Shown here one piece after another: positions 8,201 to 16,201 of a stretch of 64,000 nucleotides of DNA (position 1 is the first letter of the stretch; the number at the start of each line of letters is the position of its first letter). A program made the position numbers and the translations under genes. Where the stretch lies: positions 62,001 to 126,000 of the forward strand of contig NZ_PCPR01000013.1 in assembly GCF_002979775.1 (NCBI RefSeq), read 5' to 3'. The notes below the pieces were generated by a model. That model was not told the origin of the DNA, searched no databases, and worked only from the letters and a program-made list of their open reading frames with translations. This stretch comes from Arthrobacter sp. MYb23 (GTDB lineage: Bacteria; Actinomycetota; Actinomycetes; Actinomycetales; Micrococcaceae).

Positions 8201-9968
8201 GGACGCAGCGTCATCTTTCATGGAACGCGCAAGGCTGTTCGCACTGCCCCGCTCAAGCTGGGCAGATTACGACGCCGCGTTGATCAGCGAAGGCGGCGGG
8301 GTCTGGCCACGGACGGCTCGAACCATTCCTGTCCACCCGGCCGTCCGCGCAGTGCTCGGCATAGACCCTGCCACCGAGTCCATGAGTCCGCCGGACCTTC
8401 TGCAGGCAATCCTGAAGGCTCCCGTCGACCTGCTCTATAACGGCGGCATCGGGACCTACATCAAATCGAGCACAGAAAGCCATGCCGATGCCGGCGACCG
8501 TGCAAATGATTCCATTCGGATCAACGGCAATCAGGTGCGAGCCCGTGTGGTGGTGGAAGGTGGCAACCTGGGAGTTACCCAAGCCGGTCGGGTTGAAGCG
8601 GCTCTGGCAGGTGTCCTCATCAACACCGATGCAATCGATAACTCGGCCGGCGTGGATTGCTCCGACCATGAAGTGAACATCAAGATCCTGGTTGATCAGT
8701 CCATCAGGGCAGGGGAACTTCCTGCTGCGGAACGAACGGCATTCCTTGAAGCCCTCACGGACGAGATTGCAGAACTGGTGCTGACCGACAACGTAGCCCA
8801 GAACGTGCTGCTCCTGACTGACAGAAGGTTCCCTCCGGCGTCGTTCCCCAACTACGAACGGCTGATGCAGTTCCTTGAAGGTCGAGGCGAGCTGGACCGC
8901 GATCTGGAATTCCTCCCCAGCACACAGGCCTTGGAAGAACGGATCTCTGAGGGCAGGGGCCTGACCTCGCCGGAATTGTCTGTCCTGGCCGCTTATGCCA
9001 AGAACACTCTGGCCAACAATATCCGGAGGAGTCCGCTCGTCAAGGACCGCTACCTGACCAAGTTCTTGAACGGGTATTTCCCGGTTCCGGTGGTTAAGAG
9101 GCTTGGAGAAGGGATTGAACAGCACCCGCTCCGCGATGACATCATCGCGACAGTCCTCGCCAACGATGCGATCAACATCGGGGGTGTAACGGCTGTCTTC
9201 AGGCTCATGGAGGAGACATCGGTCGATGAAGCCACCGCAGTTAAAGCCTTTGTCATTGCCAGTGAACTCTTCGGGCTCCGGGATCTCTCCATCGGCTTGG
9301 TGCATCAGTGCGCCGATCTGCCGGCTGAGAAGTGGAGCCGGATCTACTTGGACATCCGCCGTGTCCTGGACAGAGCCATGCGCTGGTTTATCCAGTACAA
9401 CCACGACCTCCCCATCGAAGAGTGCATAAACCTCTACCAACCCGTGGTGGAAGCACTCAGGGGACAGCTGCCCGAACTCCTCGTGGGCGCCGACAAGGCC
9501 GCTGTAGCTGCGTTGCAGGACTCGGCCCTCATCTGGGGGCTGCCGCCCCAAGTCGGAAGATTGTGGGCAGAGGTCAGGGAGGCGTTCACGCTATTGGATG
9601 TTGCGAGGGTTCAACAGGTCACCGGCGAATCCCTGGAATCCATCGCTCCGGTCTATTTTGCCGTACGGTCCCGCTTCCGGATCGAGGCCCTGTTGGACCG
9701 CGTGGATGAGCTGCCGCGATCTACTAAATGGCAGGCGATGGCCCGGGCGTCGCTACGGGACGACGTGTCCGCCGTCGTGCCTGAATTGACGGTGGCCGTT
9801 CTCGGCGTGGACGGCCAGACGGACGGCGCTGACCCCATTTTCGCGTGGGAGCAGTTGAACCACGCGAGGCTCCATGAGTCTGAGCGGTTGGTGGAGCTGG
9901 CCCCGGACAACAGCTTCGAAGCATTGTCCGCATACCTGGGGACTTTGAGGAAGGCTGCCCGCGCGTGA
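5268..9968 (+). CDS. gdh: NAD-specific glutamate dehydrogenase, large type
   Basis: Catabolic oxidative deamination of glutamate to 2-oxoglutarate and ammonia with NAD. At 1566 residues it matches the large NAD-GDH family. The catalytic domain is recognisable from about residue 763 (GLTARGGLRWSDR, KNAVIVPDGAKGGFF near 799) and the cofactor region near 941 (GIGDMSGDVFGNG). The long N-terminal half is typical of the regulatory region. The start is GTG with GGGAG about 8-12 bases upstream. The promoter carries the palindromic operator shared with the 5-oxoprolinase and ABC operons, which fits a role as the sink for glutamate released there. Confidence 0.95.
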   Translation: MSTEQGMESRTLPDHFVADYYAEASPEDKKSYGVGVLEGRAAGHFEAARTRGAESWVGVLPNVGATVFGVVCKDSPFLVDSILAEVTRRGLGIQFVVHPRFATQRGADGELTELQPGTSIPYAGTESWVAVELRDLLTEQQLGPLLSAIRRILTDVMAASDDLVAMRGRLKQVAAELPENGTARNLLEWLSSKHFVFVGYRQYSLEHGETEDRLTAIDGTGLGVLRNKAADGSDVRVLAGPARNSAREPIAAVVTKARSRSTVHRDAHLDYIGIKTFSSDGQVTGEHRFLGLFTSSVYNGPVDSVPLVADTITAVMDRSGLDPASHSGRQLMAILETYPRDELFQIGVEELFQIADSIMGMQERRRSSVFLRQDAYSRFATVLVYLPRDRYNTAVRQRIERELRDAYNAVDIEHEARVSSSALARIFFTVWTSSGTLGDIDAETVEQRVNRAIRSWPEGVLDALQSLHPAAVAEALAKRWSEAFPPEYQVRYSVEDAAEDIERFEDLGAEESTTAARLAVRSGGKGTTDPDLRIRLYLRQAESLSRLLPYFEHLGLAVHEERPYRIVDSQGVVVHLYDLLVSTPSGAGSPDAWDMLPAAFRAVLQGEAESDFLNSLVLQQSFDWRTVALLRSYVKYLRQLGTQHSFQFIASTLQSHPEATKSLVKVFSAKFDPDLPGGRSESLASADASLKAAMDSLATMDAAFVVEALASLIRATVRTNFYQGKRHISLKLDPSGIDILPSPRPAHEVWVYSPRVEGVHLRFGLTARGGLRWSDRQEDFRTEVLGLVKAQTVKNAVIVPDGAKGGFFAKFTTGMTDRAQQVAEGQECYRTFIRGLLDVTDNIRFVHGERQVLTPPRVVKYDGDDSYLVVAADKGTASFSDIANEIAASYGYWLGDAFASGGSVGYDHKRMGITARGAWESAKIHFSELGLDPRTADFTAAGIGDMSGDVFGNGMLLSQHVQLVAAFDHRHIFLDPQPDAASSFMERARLFALPRSSWADYDAALISEGGGVWPRTARTIPVHPAVRAVLGIDPATESMSPPDLLQAILKAPVDLLYNGGIGTYIKSSTESHADAGDRANDSIRINGNQVRARVVVEGGNLGVTQAGRVEAALAGVLINTDAIDNSAGVDCSDHEVNIKILVDQSIRAGELPAAERTAFLEALTDEIAELVLTDNVAQNVLLLTDRRFPPASFPNYERLMQFLEGRGELDRDLEFLPSTQALEERISEGRGLTSPELSVLAAYAKNTLANNIRRSPLVKDRYLTKFLNGYFPVPVVKRLGEGIEQHPLRDDIIATVLANDAINIGGVTAVFRLMEETSVDEATAVKAFVIASELFGLRDLSIGLVHQCADLPAEKWSRIYLDIRRVLDRAMRWFIQYNHDLPIEECINLYQPVVEALRGQLPELLVGADKAAVAALQDSALIWGLPPQVGRLWAEVREAFTLLDVARVQQVTGESLESIAPVYFAVRSRFRIEALLDRVDELPRSTKWQAMARASLRDDVSAVVPELTVAVLGVDGQTDGADPIFAWEQLNHARLHESERLVELAPDNSFEALSAYLGTLRKAARA

Positions 9969-10198
9969 AGTGGGCGCTGAGCACCACGGACAAGCGGGAT
10001 TGGCACGCCCTGGAATTCAGTGAGCGTGACCCTTCCTGGCGAAAGAGCAGCCGGCGTGGACTCGTGTGCCTGGGCTGCGGCTCGCCTGCCTTCTTTCGTG
10101 CGCCGTCGCGCAAGAAGACGCCCGCATTTGGTGCCAGGCACAAAGATGGCTGTGCCCTGCTGAAGGAAACGTGGGGCGTGTTTAGGTACCTGCAGTGA
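9965..10198 (+). CDS. Short cysteine-motif protein, possibly a truncated remnant
   Basis: 77 residues from a GTG that overlaps the gdh stop. It contains CLGCGSPAFF and HKDGCAL, a pattern like a zinc-binding region of longer hypothetical proteins that follow RGLVCLGCG with FGARH. The protein ends soon after this module, so it could be either a genuine small zinc-ribbon protein or the front part of a gene that lost its rest. Its overlap with gdh would allow coupled translation. Function unknown. Confidence 0.45.
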   Translation: MKWALSTTDKRDWHALEFSERDPSWRKSSRRGLVCLGCGSPAFFRAPSRKKTPAFGARHKDGCALLKETWGVFRYLQ

Positions 10199-10220
10199 AG
10201 CATGAGATTGATTAATCAAA

Positions 10221-10236
10221 TGAGAAACTTTTCTTG
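10221..10236 (+). promoter_or_regulatory. Degenerate operator copy 3
   Basis: TGAGAA-ACTT-TTCTTG: one perfect half site and one with a single mismatch. It lies 62 bp before the small ORF at 10298 and lacks a clear TTGAC at the spacing seen at the other sites. Weakest member of the operator set. Confidence 0.4.
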
Positions 10237-10297
10237 CTTTTAAGTGAGCTCGGCCATAGGCTTAATGAAAGAACCACAACAACGCCGGAGGCAAGTA

Positions 10298-10519
10298 ATG
10301 TTGCGCATCGCTGGACAGCCCGGAACGGATCGTTCCCGTAGAAGCCGGTTCACGGCTGGTACCGGAAGCCATTGCCCCATCAGTGGCATCTGGGCACCCG
10401 AGGGGGATATTGAGAAGAGCATGCGGCTTTTGGAAGGCAACATCATGCCTGCGCGCGGCGACTCGGCCGTCGACTGGCAGCTGCTCCAAGGTCTCACCCG
10501 CCATGACCTACATAGCTGA
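10298..10519 (+). CDS. Small conserved-type protein with CPxSGxW motif
   Basis: 73 residues starting at an ATG preceded by GGAGG. The core CPISGIW, then a run to NIMPARGDSAVDWQLL, resembles small proteins in which a CP-SG-W turn is followed by an MPA...W segment; their role is not known to me. It sits directly downstream of a degenerate operator copy and overlaps the next ORF by 17 bp. Confidence 0.55.
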   Translation: MLRIAGQPGTDRSRRSRFTAGTGSHCPISGIWAPEGDIEKSMRLLEGNIMPARGDSAVDWQLLQGLTRHDLHS

Positions 10520-10985
10520 AGCACGGCCCCGTCGCCGGGTAACGGCAGCAATGCCTCGGTTGAACCGTTTGGAATTGCGGCTCTCGGAGTCCAGGGCGAC
10601 GCGCGGGCGTATCGACAGCCACGTCCGGACACTGCTGAGCCAGCGGAATGAGGCGATGGCCGCTGCATTGGCGGACAAAGTGCCCTTGTCTGCGATTTCC
10701 ACGGTGGTGGGAATTCGGGCCGCGGATGTAAAGCGGCTTGGTGGCGCTTACCAGGACCTGCACTTTTCGGGAGTACGGCATGACTGGCACCTCACGCGGT
10801 TGGCTGCGATCGTCCGCCAACTGGATGCTGCGTTGGAAGACAAAGAGCAAAGTGCGCAGAAACTCCGGTGCGACGTCCTGGAGGGGCTGGAATCGGGCCG
10901 GATGGATATCTTTCGTGTCGCAGCCCTAACGGCTTTGCCGGCGGAGCGGATCCGGGAACTCATGCGGCCTGCAGCGGCCCACTAA
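10503..10985 (+). CDS. Hypothetical protein with helix-turn-helix-like segment
   Basis: 160 residues from the ATG at 10503 (MTYIAEARPRRR), overlapping the previous ORF in another frame. The middle part, VPLSAISTVVGIRAADVKRLG, looks like a helix-turn-helix, and it is followed by a likely helical segment (LDAALEDKEQSAQKLRCDVLE). I do not recognise a family. It converges on the TetR gene with only 10 bp between stops. The open frame reaches back to 10383, but that upstream portion is read through the preceding gene. Confidence 0.5.
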   Translation: MTYIAEARPRRRVTAAMPRLNRLELRLSESRATRGRIDSHVRTLLSQRNEAMAAALADKVPLSAISTVVGIRAADVKRLGGAYQDLHFSGVRHDWHLTRLAAIVRQLDAALEDKEQSAQKLRCDVLEGLESGRMDIFRVAALTALPAERIRELMRPAAAH

Positions 10986-10995
10986 GTCCCGTTGA

Positions 10996-11583
10996 CTAGG
11001 CCTGCTCGCGGTCCTCGCTCCAGCCTTTCAGTGCTCCCTTGAGGGCCGAGATAAGCCTCGCTGTGACCTGGTCTTTGGACAGGCCGACAGTATTGATGAG
11101 GTCCAAAATTTCGCGTGGATCAAAGAGGATGTTCCAGAGGAACATCGCTTCGTCGCCGATAGTCGGCAGTCCTAATTCCTCGACGGCCTCGCGGAGGGGC
11201 CGTTCCAAAGCATCCGCCTGAACCGTCAAGTAGTAGGCGCCCGTACGGAGTCGGGCAAGGTAGCCCTCTCCGGAACGGGTGTACAGCATGGCTCCGCCGT
11301 GACGGGTGACCAGGTCAACCCACTTGCGGCTGACCGCCGTCAACAGCTCGACGCCGGACATCTCCTGCTGCTTCAGGCTGTAGTCGCGCAATTTCTCACC
11401 GACACCAAACCGGTACTCCGCCAGGATGTCCTCGACTGAGGCGAAGTGCCGGTAGGCGGTGGCAGTGGAGATCTCCGCGTGTTTGGCGACATCGGTCATG
11501 CTGATGGCTCCGCGCCGGGACGCGAAAAGCTGTCCCGCTGCCTTGACCAGCTGCCTGCGGTTGCGCTGTGTGTCACTACGCAT
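10996..11583 (-). CDS. TetR-family regulator, tandem copy 1
   Basis: 195 residues from the ATG at 11583, chosen because AAGGG lies about 9 bases upstream (a TTG at 11604 is the alternative). The N-terminal helix-turn-helix includes ISTATAYRHFASVEDILAEY. The rest aligns throughout with the neighbouring TetR at 11613-12215 (shared EGYLAR, GAYYLTVQA, LFDPREI/FFDPREI, DQVTARL/EQVSARL), so the pair is a tandem duplication. Last gene of the SDR-aminotransferase-tetR-tetR operon whose promoter carries the shared palindrome, so self-regulation is likely. Ligand unknown. Confidence 0.88.
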   Translation of the reverse strand: MRSDTQRNRRQLVKAAGQLFASRRGAISMTDVAKHAEISTATAYRHFASVEDILAEYRFGVGEKLRDYSLKQQEMSGVELLTAVSRKWVDLVTRHGGAMLYTRSGEGYLARLRTGAYYLTVQADALERPLREAVEELGLPTIGDEAMFLWNILFDPREILDLINTVGLSKDQVTARLISALKGALKGWSEDREQA

Positions 11584-11612
11584 TGGTGGATGCCCTTTCG
11601 TCAACTCATAGC

Positions 11613-12215
11613 TTAGGTCCTGGAAGCGGACCAGCCTGTCAGGGCGGCCGTGAAAGTCCTGACCAGTCGTGCGGATACTTGTTCCGGTGTGAGGTCCAGG
11701 CTCCCGATGAGATCGTAGATTTCGCGGGGGTCAAAGAAGCCGTTCCACAAGAAGAGAGCTTCATCGCCGGGGTGTTCGATTCCCAGGGCTCGGGACGCCT
11801 CCTCCAGCGGTCGTTGAAGGGCTGCAGCCTGCACGGTCAGGTAGTAGGCGCCAGCCCTGACCCGTGCAAGGTAACCTTCCGCGGAGCGTGTGTGCACCAT
11901 GGACGCCCCATGCTGGACTACCAGCTGGACCCACTTGTGGCAGACAGCATTCAGCAGCTCCAAGCCTTCCGCTTCCGCCGCCCGGCTGAACTCCAGGAGC
12001 TCCCGGCCCACTTCGAAGCGGTAGGCGGCGAGGACGTCGTCAACAGAGGCGAAGTGGCGGTAGGCGGTAGCAGTAGAGATGCCGGATTCGGCAGCGATTT
12101 CGGACATGGTCGCCGAAAGGCCGGCTCCGAAGAGCCGGCCGGCCGCGTCCACCAAAAGCATCCGGTTCCGCTGCATGTCGATGCGCAGCCCGGCCGGTGG
12201 ATCAATAACTGTCAT
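11613..12215 (-). CDS. TetR-family regulator, tandem copy 2
   Basis: 200 residues, helix-turn-helix with GISTATAYRHFASVDDVLAAY almost identical to its neighbour's. The near-identical recognition helices suggest both bind the same or related DNA. The diverged C-terminal domains could sense different ligands, or the two could form a heterodimer. It lies 6 bp after the aminotransferase stop and 29 bp before the next tetR start. Candidate regulator of the TGAGAA-N4-TTCTCA sites. Confidence 0.88.
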   Translation of the reverse strand: MTVIDPPAGLRIDMQRNRMLLVDAAGRLFGAGLSATMSEIAAESGISTATAYRHFASVDDVLAAYRFEVGRELLEFSRAAEAEGLELLNAVCHKWVQLVVQHGASMVHTRSAEGYLARVRAGAYYLTVQAAALQRPLEEASRALGIEHPGDEALFLWNGFFDPREIYDLIGSLDLTPEQVSARLVRTFTAALTGWSASRT

Positions 12216-12221
12216 GGGCTT

Positions 12222-13391
12222 TTACTTGAGCGCCGCGAGGCCGGCGGCGATGCGTTCGACGCCCAGCGAAATGGCGTCGGCGCTTGCCGCGTAGGAGATC
12301 CGCAGGTGGTGTTCACCGTTCCGCCCGAACTCACTGCCGGGCCGGACGGCCACGCCGAACTCGCGAAGGTGCGCCACCATATCGGCTGCCGGCATGTCGA
12401 CGTCGTACTTCGGGAAGAGGTAGAACGCGCCTTCCGGGGAGCTGACCGTGAGTCCCGGAATCCTGCTGAGGCCCTCGAACATCAGTTCGCGTCGCACGGC
12501 ATAGGAAGCGTGCATGCGCTCGATGTCCGGCCCGCAGGTCTTGAGGGCCGTCAGGGCTGCCAGTTGGACCGCGGTGTTCATGGAGCCGTTGAAGGTGTTG
12601 TGGACGCGTGCGGCGGATGCGATGACGTCCGATGGGCCCCAGAGATAGCCGACCCGCCAGCCCGTCATGGCGTAACTCTTGGAGAAGGTTTGGCAGTAAA
12701 TGGTCCTGCCTGCCAGGCCTGCTATCTCCAAGGCGGAGGTGAAAGGCTCGGGTGTGTAGACGAGGTCGCTGTACGCCTCATCGGAAAGAACCAGGGTGTC
12801 AGTTCCCGCGACCATGTCTGCCAGCGCTTCCAGCTCCTGGCGGGAGTGGACGATTCCCGTGGGGTTGGAGGGGTTGCAGAAGACGAACATCTTGGCGCCT
12901 TCAAGGGCGGTCGCCAGAGCCTCGAGATCCCAGTGGAGATCGTCAGCCAGTGGCACCGGAACTGTAACGCCGCCGGCCATGCTCACCAGGTCCGCGTACA
13001 GCGAGTAAGTGGGATCGGGAATGACTACCTTGTCGCCTGGATTGACGATGCCAAGGATCGCGGCAGAGAGGCCCGCGGTTCCTCCTTGCGTGATCAGCAC
13101 ATCGCTGGGGCTGGCCACTTCGCCGAGGAGCTGGCCGATACGGGCAGCCAGCTCCTCGCGAAGCACCAGCTCGCCGAGCAACGGCGAGTAATGGGTGTGC
13201 CCTTCCTCCAGGGCGCGGGCCGCCGCAGCGCGGACCTGTTCGGGGGTGTCGAAGTCCGGCTCGCCCATGGCCAAGGAGACAAGGTCACCTTTGGACTGGG
13301 GTTGCTGGACGCGCAACGATGTGCGCTGGACCCGCAGCACGGCCTCGGAAGGCTGGAAAGCTGCAATGGCGGTGGTTGGTTCGAGAGTCAT
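12222..13391 (-). CDS. PLP-dependent aspartate-type aminotransferase
   Basis: Class I/II fold-type I transaminase, 389 residues from the ATG at 13391 (MTLEPTTA). Visible landmarks are NPSNPTG (173-179), SDEAY (203-207), the PLP lysine K238 in TFSKSYAMTGWRVGY, and a C-terminal arginine in LRISYA. Amino-acid specificity cannot be read. In context it most plausibly moves an amino group from glutamate or a substituted glutamate produced by PxpABC to a keto acid. Co-transcribed with the SDR and the TetR pair. Confidence 0.9.
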   Translation of the reverse strand: MTLEPTTAIAAFQPSEAVLRVQRTSLRVQQPQSKGDLVSLAMGEPDFDTPEQVRAAAARALEEGHTHYSPLLGELVLREELAARIGQLLGEVASPSDVLITQGGTAGLSAAILGIVNPGDKVVIPDPTYSLYADLVSMAGGVTVPVPLADDLHWDLEALATALEGAKMFVFCNPSNPTGIVHSRQELEALADMVAGTDTLVLSDEAYSDLVYTPEPFTSALEIAGLAGRTIYCQTFSKSYAMTGWRVGYLWGPSDVIASAARVHNTFNGSMNTAVQLAALTALKTCGPDIERMHASYAVRRELMFEGLSRIPGLTVSSPEGAFYLFPKYDVDMPAADMVAHLREFGVAVRPGSEFGRNGEHHLRISYAASADAISLGVERIAAGLAALK

Positions 13392-13459
13392 GACAGTCCT
13401 GCTTCGAGTCGTCGTTGGAAGGGTGTCGGCTTTGCCGGGTGCGTAGAGATGCCGGGGTT

Positions 13460-14257
13460 TCACGGACGGGGGAGATCTTCCGCGGGAGCCCCTGCCCATC
13501 GGCTGATTTCGATGTCTCCGGAGGTATCGCGCTGCACGGTAGGGGCAACGACGAGTTCCTGGACCACGGTGCGTTGCGGCAGCGTCGCAACGAGGTGGAT
13601 GGCGCGGGCCACGTCCTCGGGCTGGACCATGGCGTCGCGCTCTTCAGCCCTTGGTGGACGGGCCCGGTTGTCGAGAATCGGAGTGGCTGTCTCGCCCGGA
13701 AGTATGGTGATGGCGCGCAGGCCTTCGTTGCGGAACGTGTTGTGGAGATAGGTCATGAAGTTCCGGACCGCAGCTTTCGCAGCCCCGTAGGCGGCACCGC
13801 CCAGCAGGTTCGGATTAACCGCAGCCAGCGACGAGACCGTGATGATGGTCCCGGTGTTCCGGGCGAGCATGCCCGGCAGGACCGCCTGGGTGAGGAGGTA
13901 GACGGCGTTGAGGTTGACGTCCAGGACCTGGTTCCATTCCTCCTGGCTGATCCATCGGACGTTCAGGACCTTGCTTGCGCTGCCTGCGTTGTTGACCAGG
14001 ATGTCCACGGGGCCGACGGACTGACCGACCCATGCCACAAGGGCGTCCACCTCGTCCTTGGACGCGATGTCAGCGGCCCGCGCATGGGCCGTGCCGCCGT
14101 CGGCTTTGATCTCTGCGGCGAGGTCTTCCAGAACGGAAAGCCGGCGGCCCACCAGCACCACGTGTGCTCCTTCGGCTGCGAGCAGTTCCGCCGTGGAGCG
14201 GCCCATGCCCGTGCCTGCGCCGGTAATTACGGCGACTTTGCCTTCAAGAAGTCCCAT
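13460..14257 (-). CDS. Short-chain dehydrogenase/reductase
   Basis: 265 residues of classical SDR type: cofactor glycine motif GAGTGMG (13-19), NNAG, and the catalytic YxxxK in AAYGAAKAA. Substrate unknown. First gene of the minus-strand operon SDR, aminotransferase, tetR, tetR, and directly controlled by the operator at 14301-14322. A role on a hydroxy or keto acid of the same pathway is an inference. Confidence 0.88.
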   Translation of the reverse strand: MGLLEGKVAVITGAGTGMGRSTAELLAAEGAHVVLVGRRLSVLEDLAAEIKADGGTAHARAADIASKDEVDALVAWVGQSVGPVDILVNNAGSASKVLNVRWISQEEWNQVLDVNLNAVYLLTQAVLPGMLARNTGTIITVSSLAAVNPNLLGGAAYGAAKAAVRNFMTYLHNTFRNEGLRAITILPGETATPILDNRARPPRAEERDAMVQPEDVARAIHLVATLPQRTVVQELVVAPTVQRDTSGDIEISRWAGAPAEDLPRP

Positions 14258-14300
14258 GGTTCCGTTCCTAGAGTGTGGTATTTGGTGAGATTCGAATCAC

Positions 14301-14341
14301 ATATGCGAAAAGTTTCTCATTTATTATATGTGGGGGTCAAG
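14301..14341 (-). promoter_or_regulatory. SDR operon promoter with operator copy 4
   Basis: On the minus strand TTGACC (14336-14341) is followed 15 bp after TTGAC by ATGAGAA-ACTT-TTCGCAT (14301-14322 overall, one half site TGAGAA, the other TTCGCA). TATAAT also occurs at 14323-14328 beside the operator. The operator is about 45 bp upstream of the SDR start. Confidence 0.6.
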
Positions 14342-14362
14342 TACCCCCGGGGCATGACATGT

Positions 14363-15391
14363 TCAGGCTGCTGCCTGCGATGGGACCAGCCGTGAGTGAT
14401 GCGGGAGGTCGATGGCGCCGAAAAGGCTCTGCACACGCGATTCCAGCGCGTTAAGCAGCCGCTGGGCTTCGTGCTGGGCTTCCACCGCTTCTTCCTGGCT
14501 GACCCAGCGGAAGGTCATCCGCTGGCCGGGCCGAGCCTGCCCCAGCATGGGCAGGGATGCCTTGGTGGCGAAAGCGACAATGGGGTAGCCGGCCGTGAGG
14601 GTCCGGTAGCGGCCCAGGATAATGAGCTCGTCCCCGTGGGGGATCTCGAAGGCTCCGATGGGCACACCGTGGGACACGATCTCGCCCAGCCCCTCGGGGT
14701 GCACCACGGGACCATCCAGCCGCAGGCCCACGTGATTCGATTTGGCCGTCACTGTGTATTCGCGAGACGACAGAAGCTCCCTGATTCCCTGTGCCGCGTC
14801 AGTTTCGGGACCAACAACGATGTCGATGGTCCAAACGGGGTGCTCAAACGAGGGAACAGGCACGGGAAGGCGGAAAAGTGGTTGCGTGAGATAGGGATGC
14901 TCAAAGCCGGCATAGGAGGTCTTGAGTTCCACATGTTGCCCTGCGGAGATTTGCTGCGGGAAGCCCATCCGGGCCTCCGGTGCGGCGCTGCCCATGAAGT
15001 GTTCAGTTACCAGGGAGCCGCTGAAGGCGAGGTAGTTGCGCATTCCGCCGCGGGCGTTGGCAATGACTACCCTGCCCTTGGCGGGAACACACACCGGTTC
15101 CCACATTTTTACCTTGTTGCCGTTGACAGTGACATCCGCAGGGGCGCCGGTGACGGCTATCAGGACCGCCTTGGAGGTGGTGAAGGTGAACCTGCCGCCC
15201 ATGATCTCGATGCCGGCGGCCGTTCGTGGATTGCCCACCAGGATGTTGGCAACGGACGCGGAGTGCTGGTCCGCAGCCCCACCGCACGGAACGCCAAGGG
15301 CCTCGGATTGTTCCCGACCAAGGTCCTGGAAGGTGGCCAGCCAGGCCGCTTCACGGATTTTGATGGTGAGGGTGCGCTCAGCTGCAGGCAT
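14363..15391 (-). CDS. pxpC: 5-oxoprolinase subunit C
   Basis: Biotin-dependent carboxyltransferase-fold protein (AHS2/KipA type), 342 residues, part of the prokaryotic ATP-dependent 5-oxoprolinase that opens pyroglutamate to glutamate. Typical stretches are FQDLGR near the start, GVPCGGAADQHSASVANILVGN, and RPGQRMTFRWVS near the end. It overlaps pxpB by one base (TGATG) and is the last gene of the rraA-MFS-pxpA-pxpB-pxpC transcript. Confidence 0.92.
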   Translation of the reverse strand: MPAAERTLTIKIREAAWLATFQDLGREQSEALGVPCGGAADQHSASVANILVGNPRTAAGIEIMGGRFTFTTSKAVLIAVTGAPADVTVNGNKVKMWEPVCVPAKGRVVIANARGGMRNYLAFSGSLVTEHFMGSAAPEARMGFPQQISAGQHVELKTSYAGFEHPYLTQPLFRLPVPVPSFEHPVWTIDIVVGPETDAAQGIRELLSSREYTVTAKSNHVGLRLDGPVVHPEGLGEIVSHGVPIGAFEIPHGDELIILGRYRTLTAGYPIVAFATKASLPMLGQARPGQRMTFRWVSQEEAVEAQHEAQRLLNALESRVQSLFGAIDLPHHSRLVPSQAAA

Positions 15392-16164
15392 CAGTGTTCC
15401 TCCTCAATCGTGTACGAGTCGGTCCGCAGGAACTGTCCGTCAAGCCGTTCCCAATCACTTTCCGGGACCACCTTGAACCTGACGGTGTCGCCGGGTTTGA
15501 AGGACGTGGGTGGCTCCTCGCGGATGTCGCAGATCGTCAGGGGGGTGCGCCCGATGACCTTCCACCCCGTGGGCCCGGGGAATGGCTGGATAATGGCGTT
15601 GGTACCGGCCACCATCACTGACCCCGGGTCCACGTTGGTCCGTGGTTCCCTGCAGCGGCTGACTTGTCCCGGAAATTCCACCCGGCCCATCATTGGTGCC
15701 ATGGCCGAGGCCAGGAGGTTGATGGTCAATGTCGAAGCCTCCAGATGTGCCAGGACGGCTTCCTTGCTGATGCCAAGTTCAGCTGCCACGTCGGCGAGGT
15801 CCGGGGCAAAGGATTCGTTGACCACCATGGGGATGACGAAATGCTGCCCCGTAGGTGATGGTCCATCTCCCTCGAAGCTCCTGCTTGCCGCGGCCAATCG
15901 GATAGTTTGCGCCAACTGGCCGTGGCTGACGGCGAGGCAATCGAATTCCACCAGGATGGAATCGACGCCGGCTACGACGTCGAGCAGGCCGTGAGGACGC
16001 ATGTCCTGCAGGACTTCTCGCAACTTCCGGCTTCCCGACTGTCGCTCCTCAACTGTCCCGGAGGCGATGCTGACCATCAGTGCGGAGTCTCCGAACGGAA
16101 CTGCCTTGATGTCTTGGATGTCCGATAAGGGAATCAGCTGTCCGGGAGCTGGGTGCGTGCTCAT
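15391..16164 (-). CDS. pxpB: 5-oxoprolinase subunit B
   Basis: AHS1/KipI-type subunit, 257 residues from the ATG at 16164 with AAGGACGC directly upstream. Family landmarks are FGDSALMVSIA near the N-terminus, VDSILVEFDCL in the middle, and GWKVIGRTPL with FKPGDTVRFKVV toward the end. The long frame continuing upstream is a shadow of pxpA and not part of the protein. Works with PxpA and PxpC. Confidence 0.9.
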   Translation of the reverse strand: MSTHPAPGQLIPLSDIQDIKAVPFGDSALMVSIASGTVEERQSGSRKLREVLQDMRPHGLLDVVAGVDSILVEFDCLAVSHGQLAQTIRLAAASRSFEGDGPSPTGQHFVIPMVVNESFAPDLADVAAELGISKEAVLAHLEASTLTINLLASAMAPMMGRVEFPGQVSRCREPRTNVDPGSVMVAGTNAIIQPFPGPTGWKVIGRTPLTICDIREEPPTSFKPGDTVRFKVVPESDWERLDGQFLRTDSYTIEEEH

Positions 16165-16201
16165 GCGTCCTTGGGTGCTCGTGGGTGGGTGTGGGGCTGG
16201 A

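Noticed and set aside
8253..9551. 432-codon minus-strand frame inside gdh
   Set aside because: It is the reverse shadow of the conserved gdh reading frame and encodes no recognisable protein.
13415..14395. Long plus-strand open frames opposite the SDR, pxp and TetR genes (for example 11568-13751 and 16001-16993)
   Set aside because: They are antisense to genes with clear domains and have composition typical of frames opposite high-GC coding sequence; no domain was recognised.
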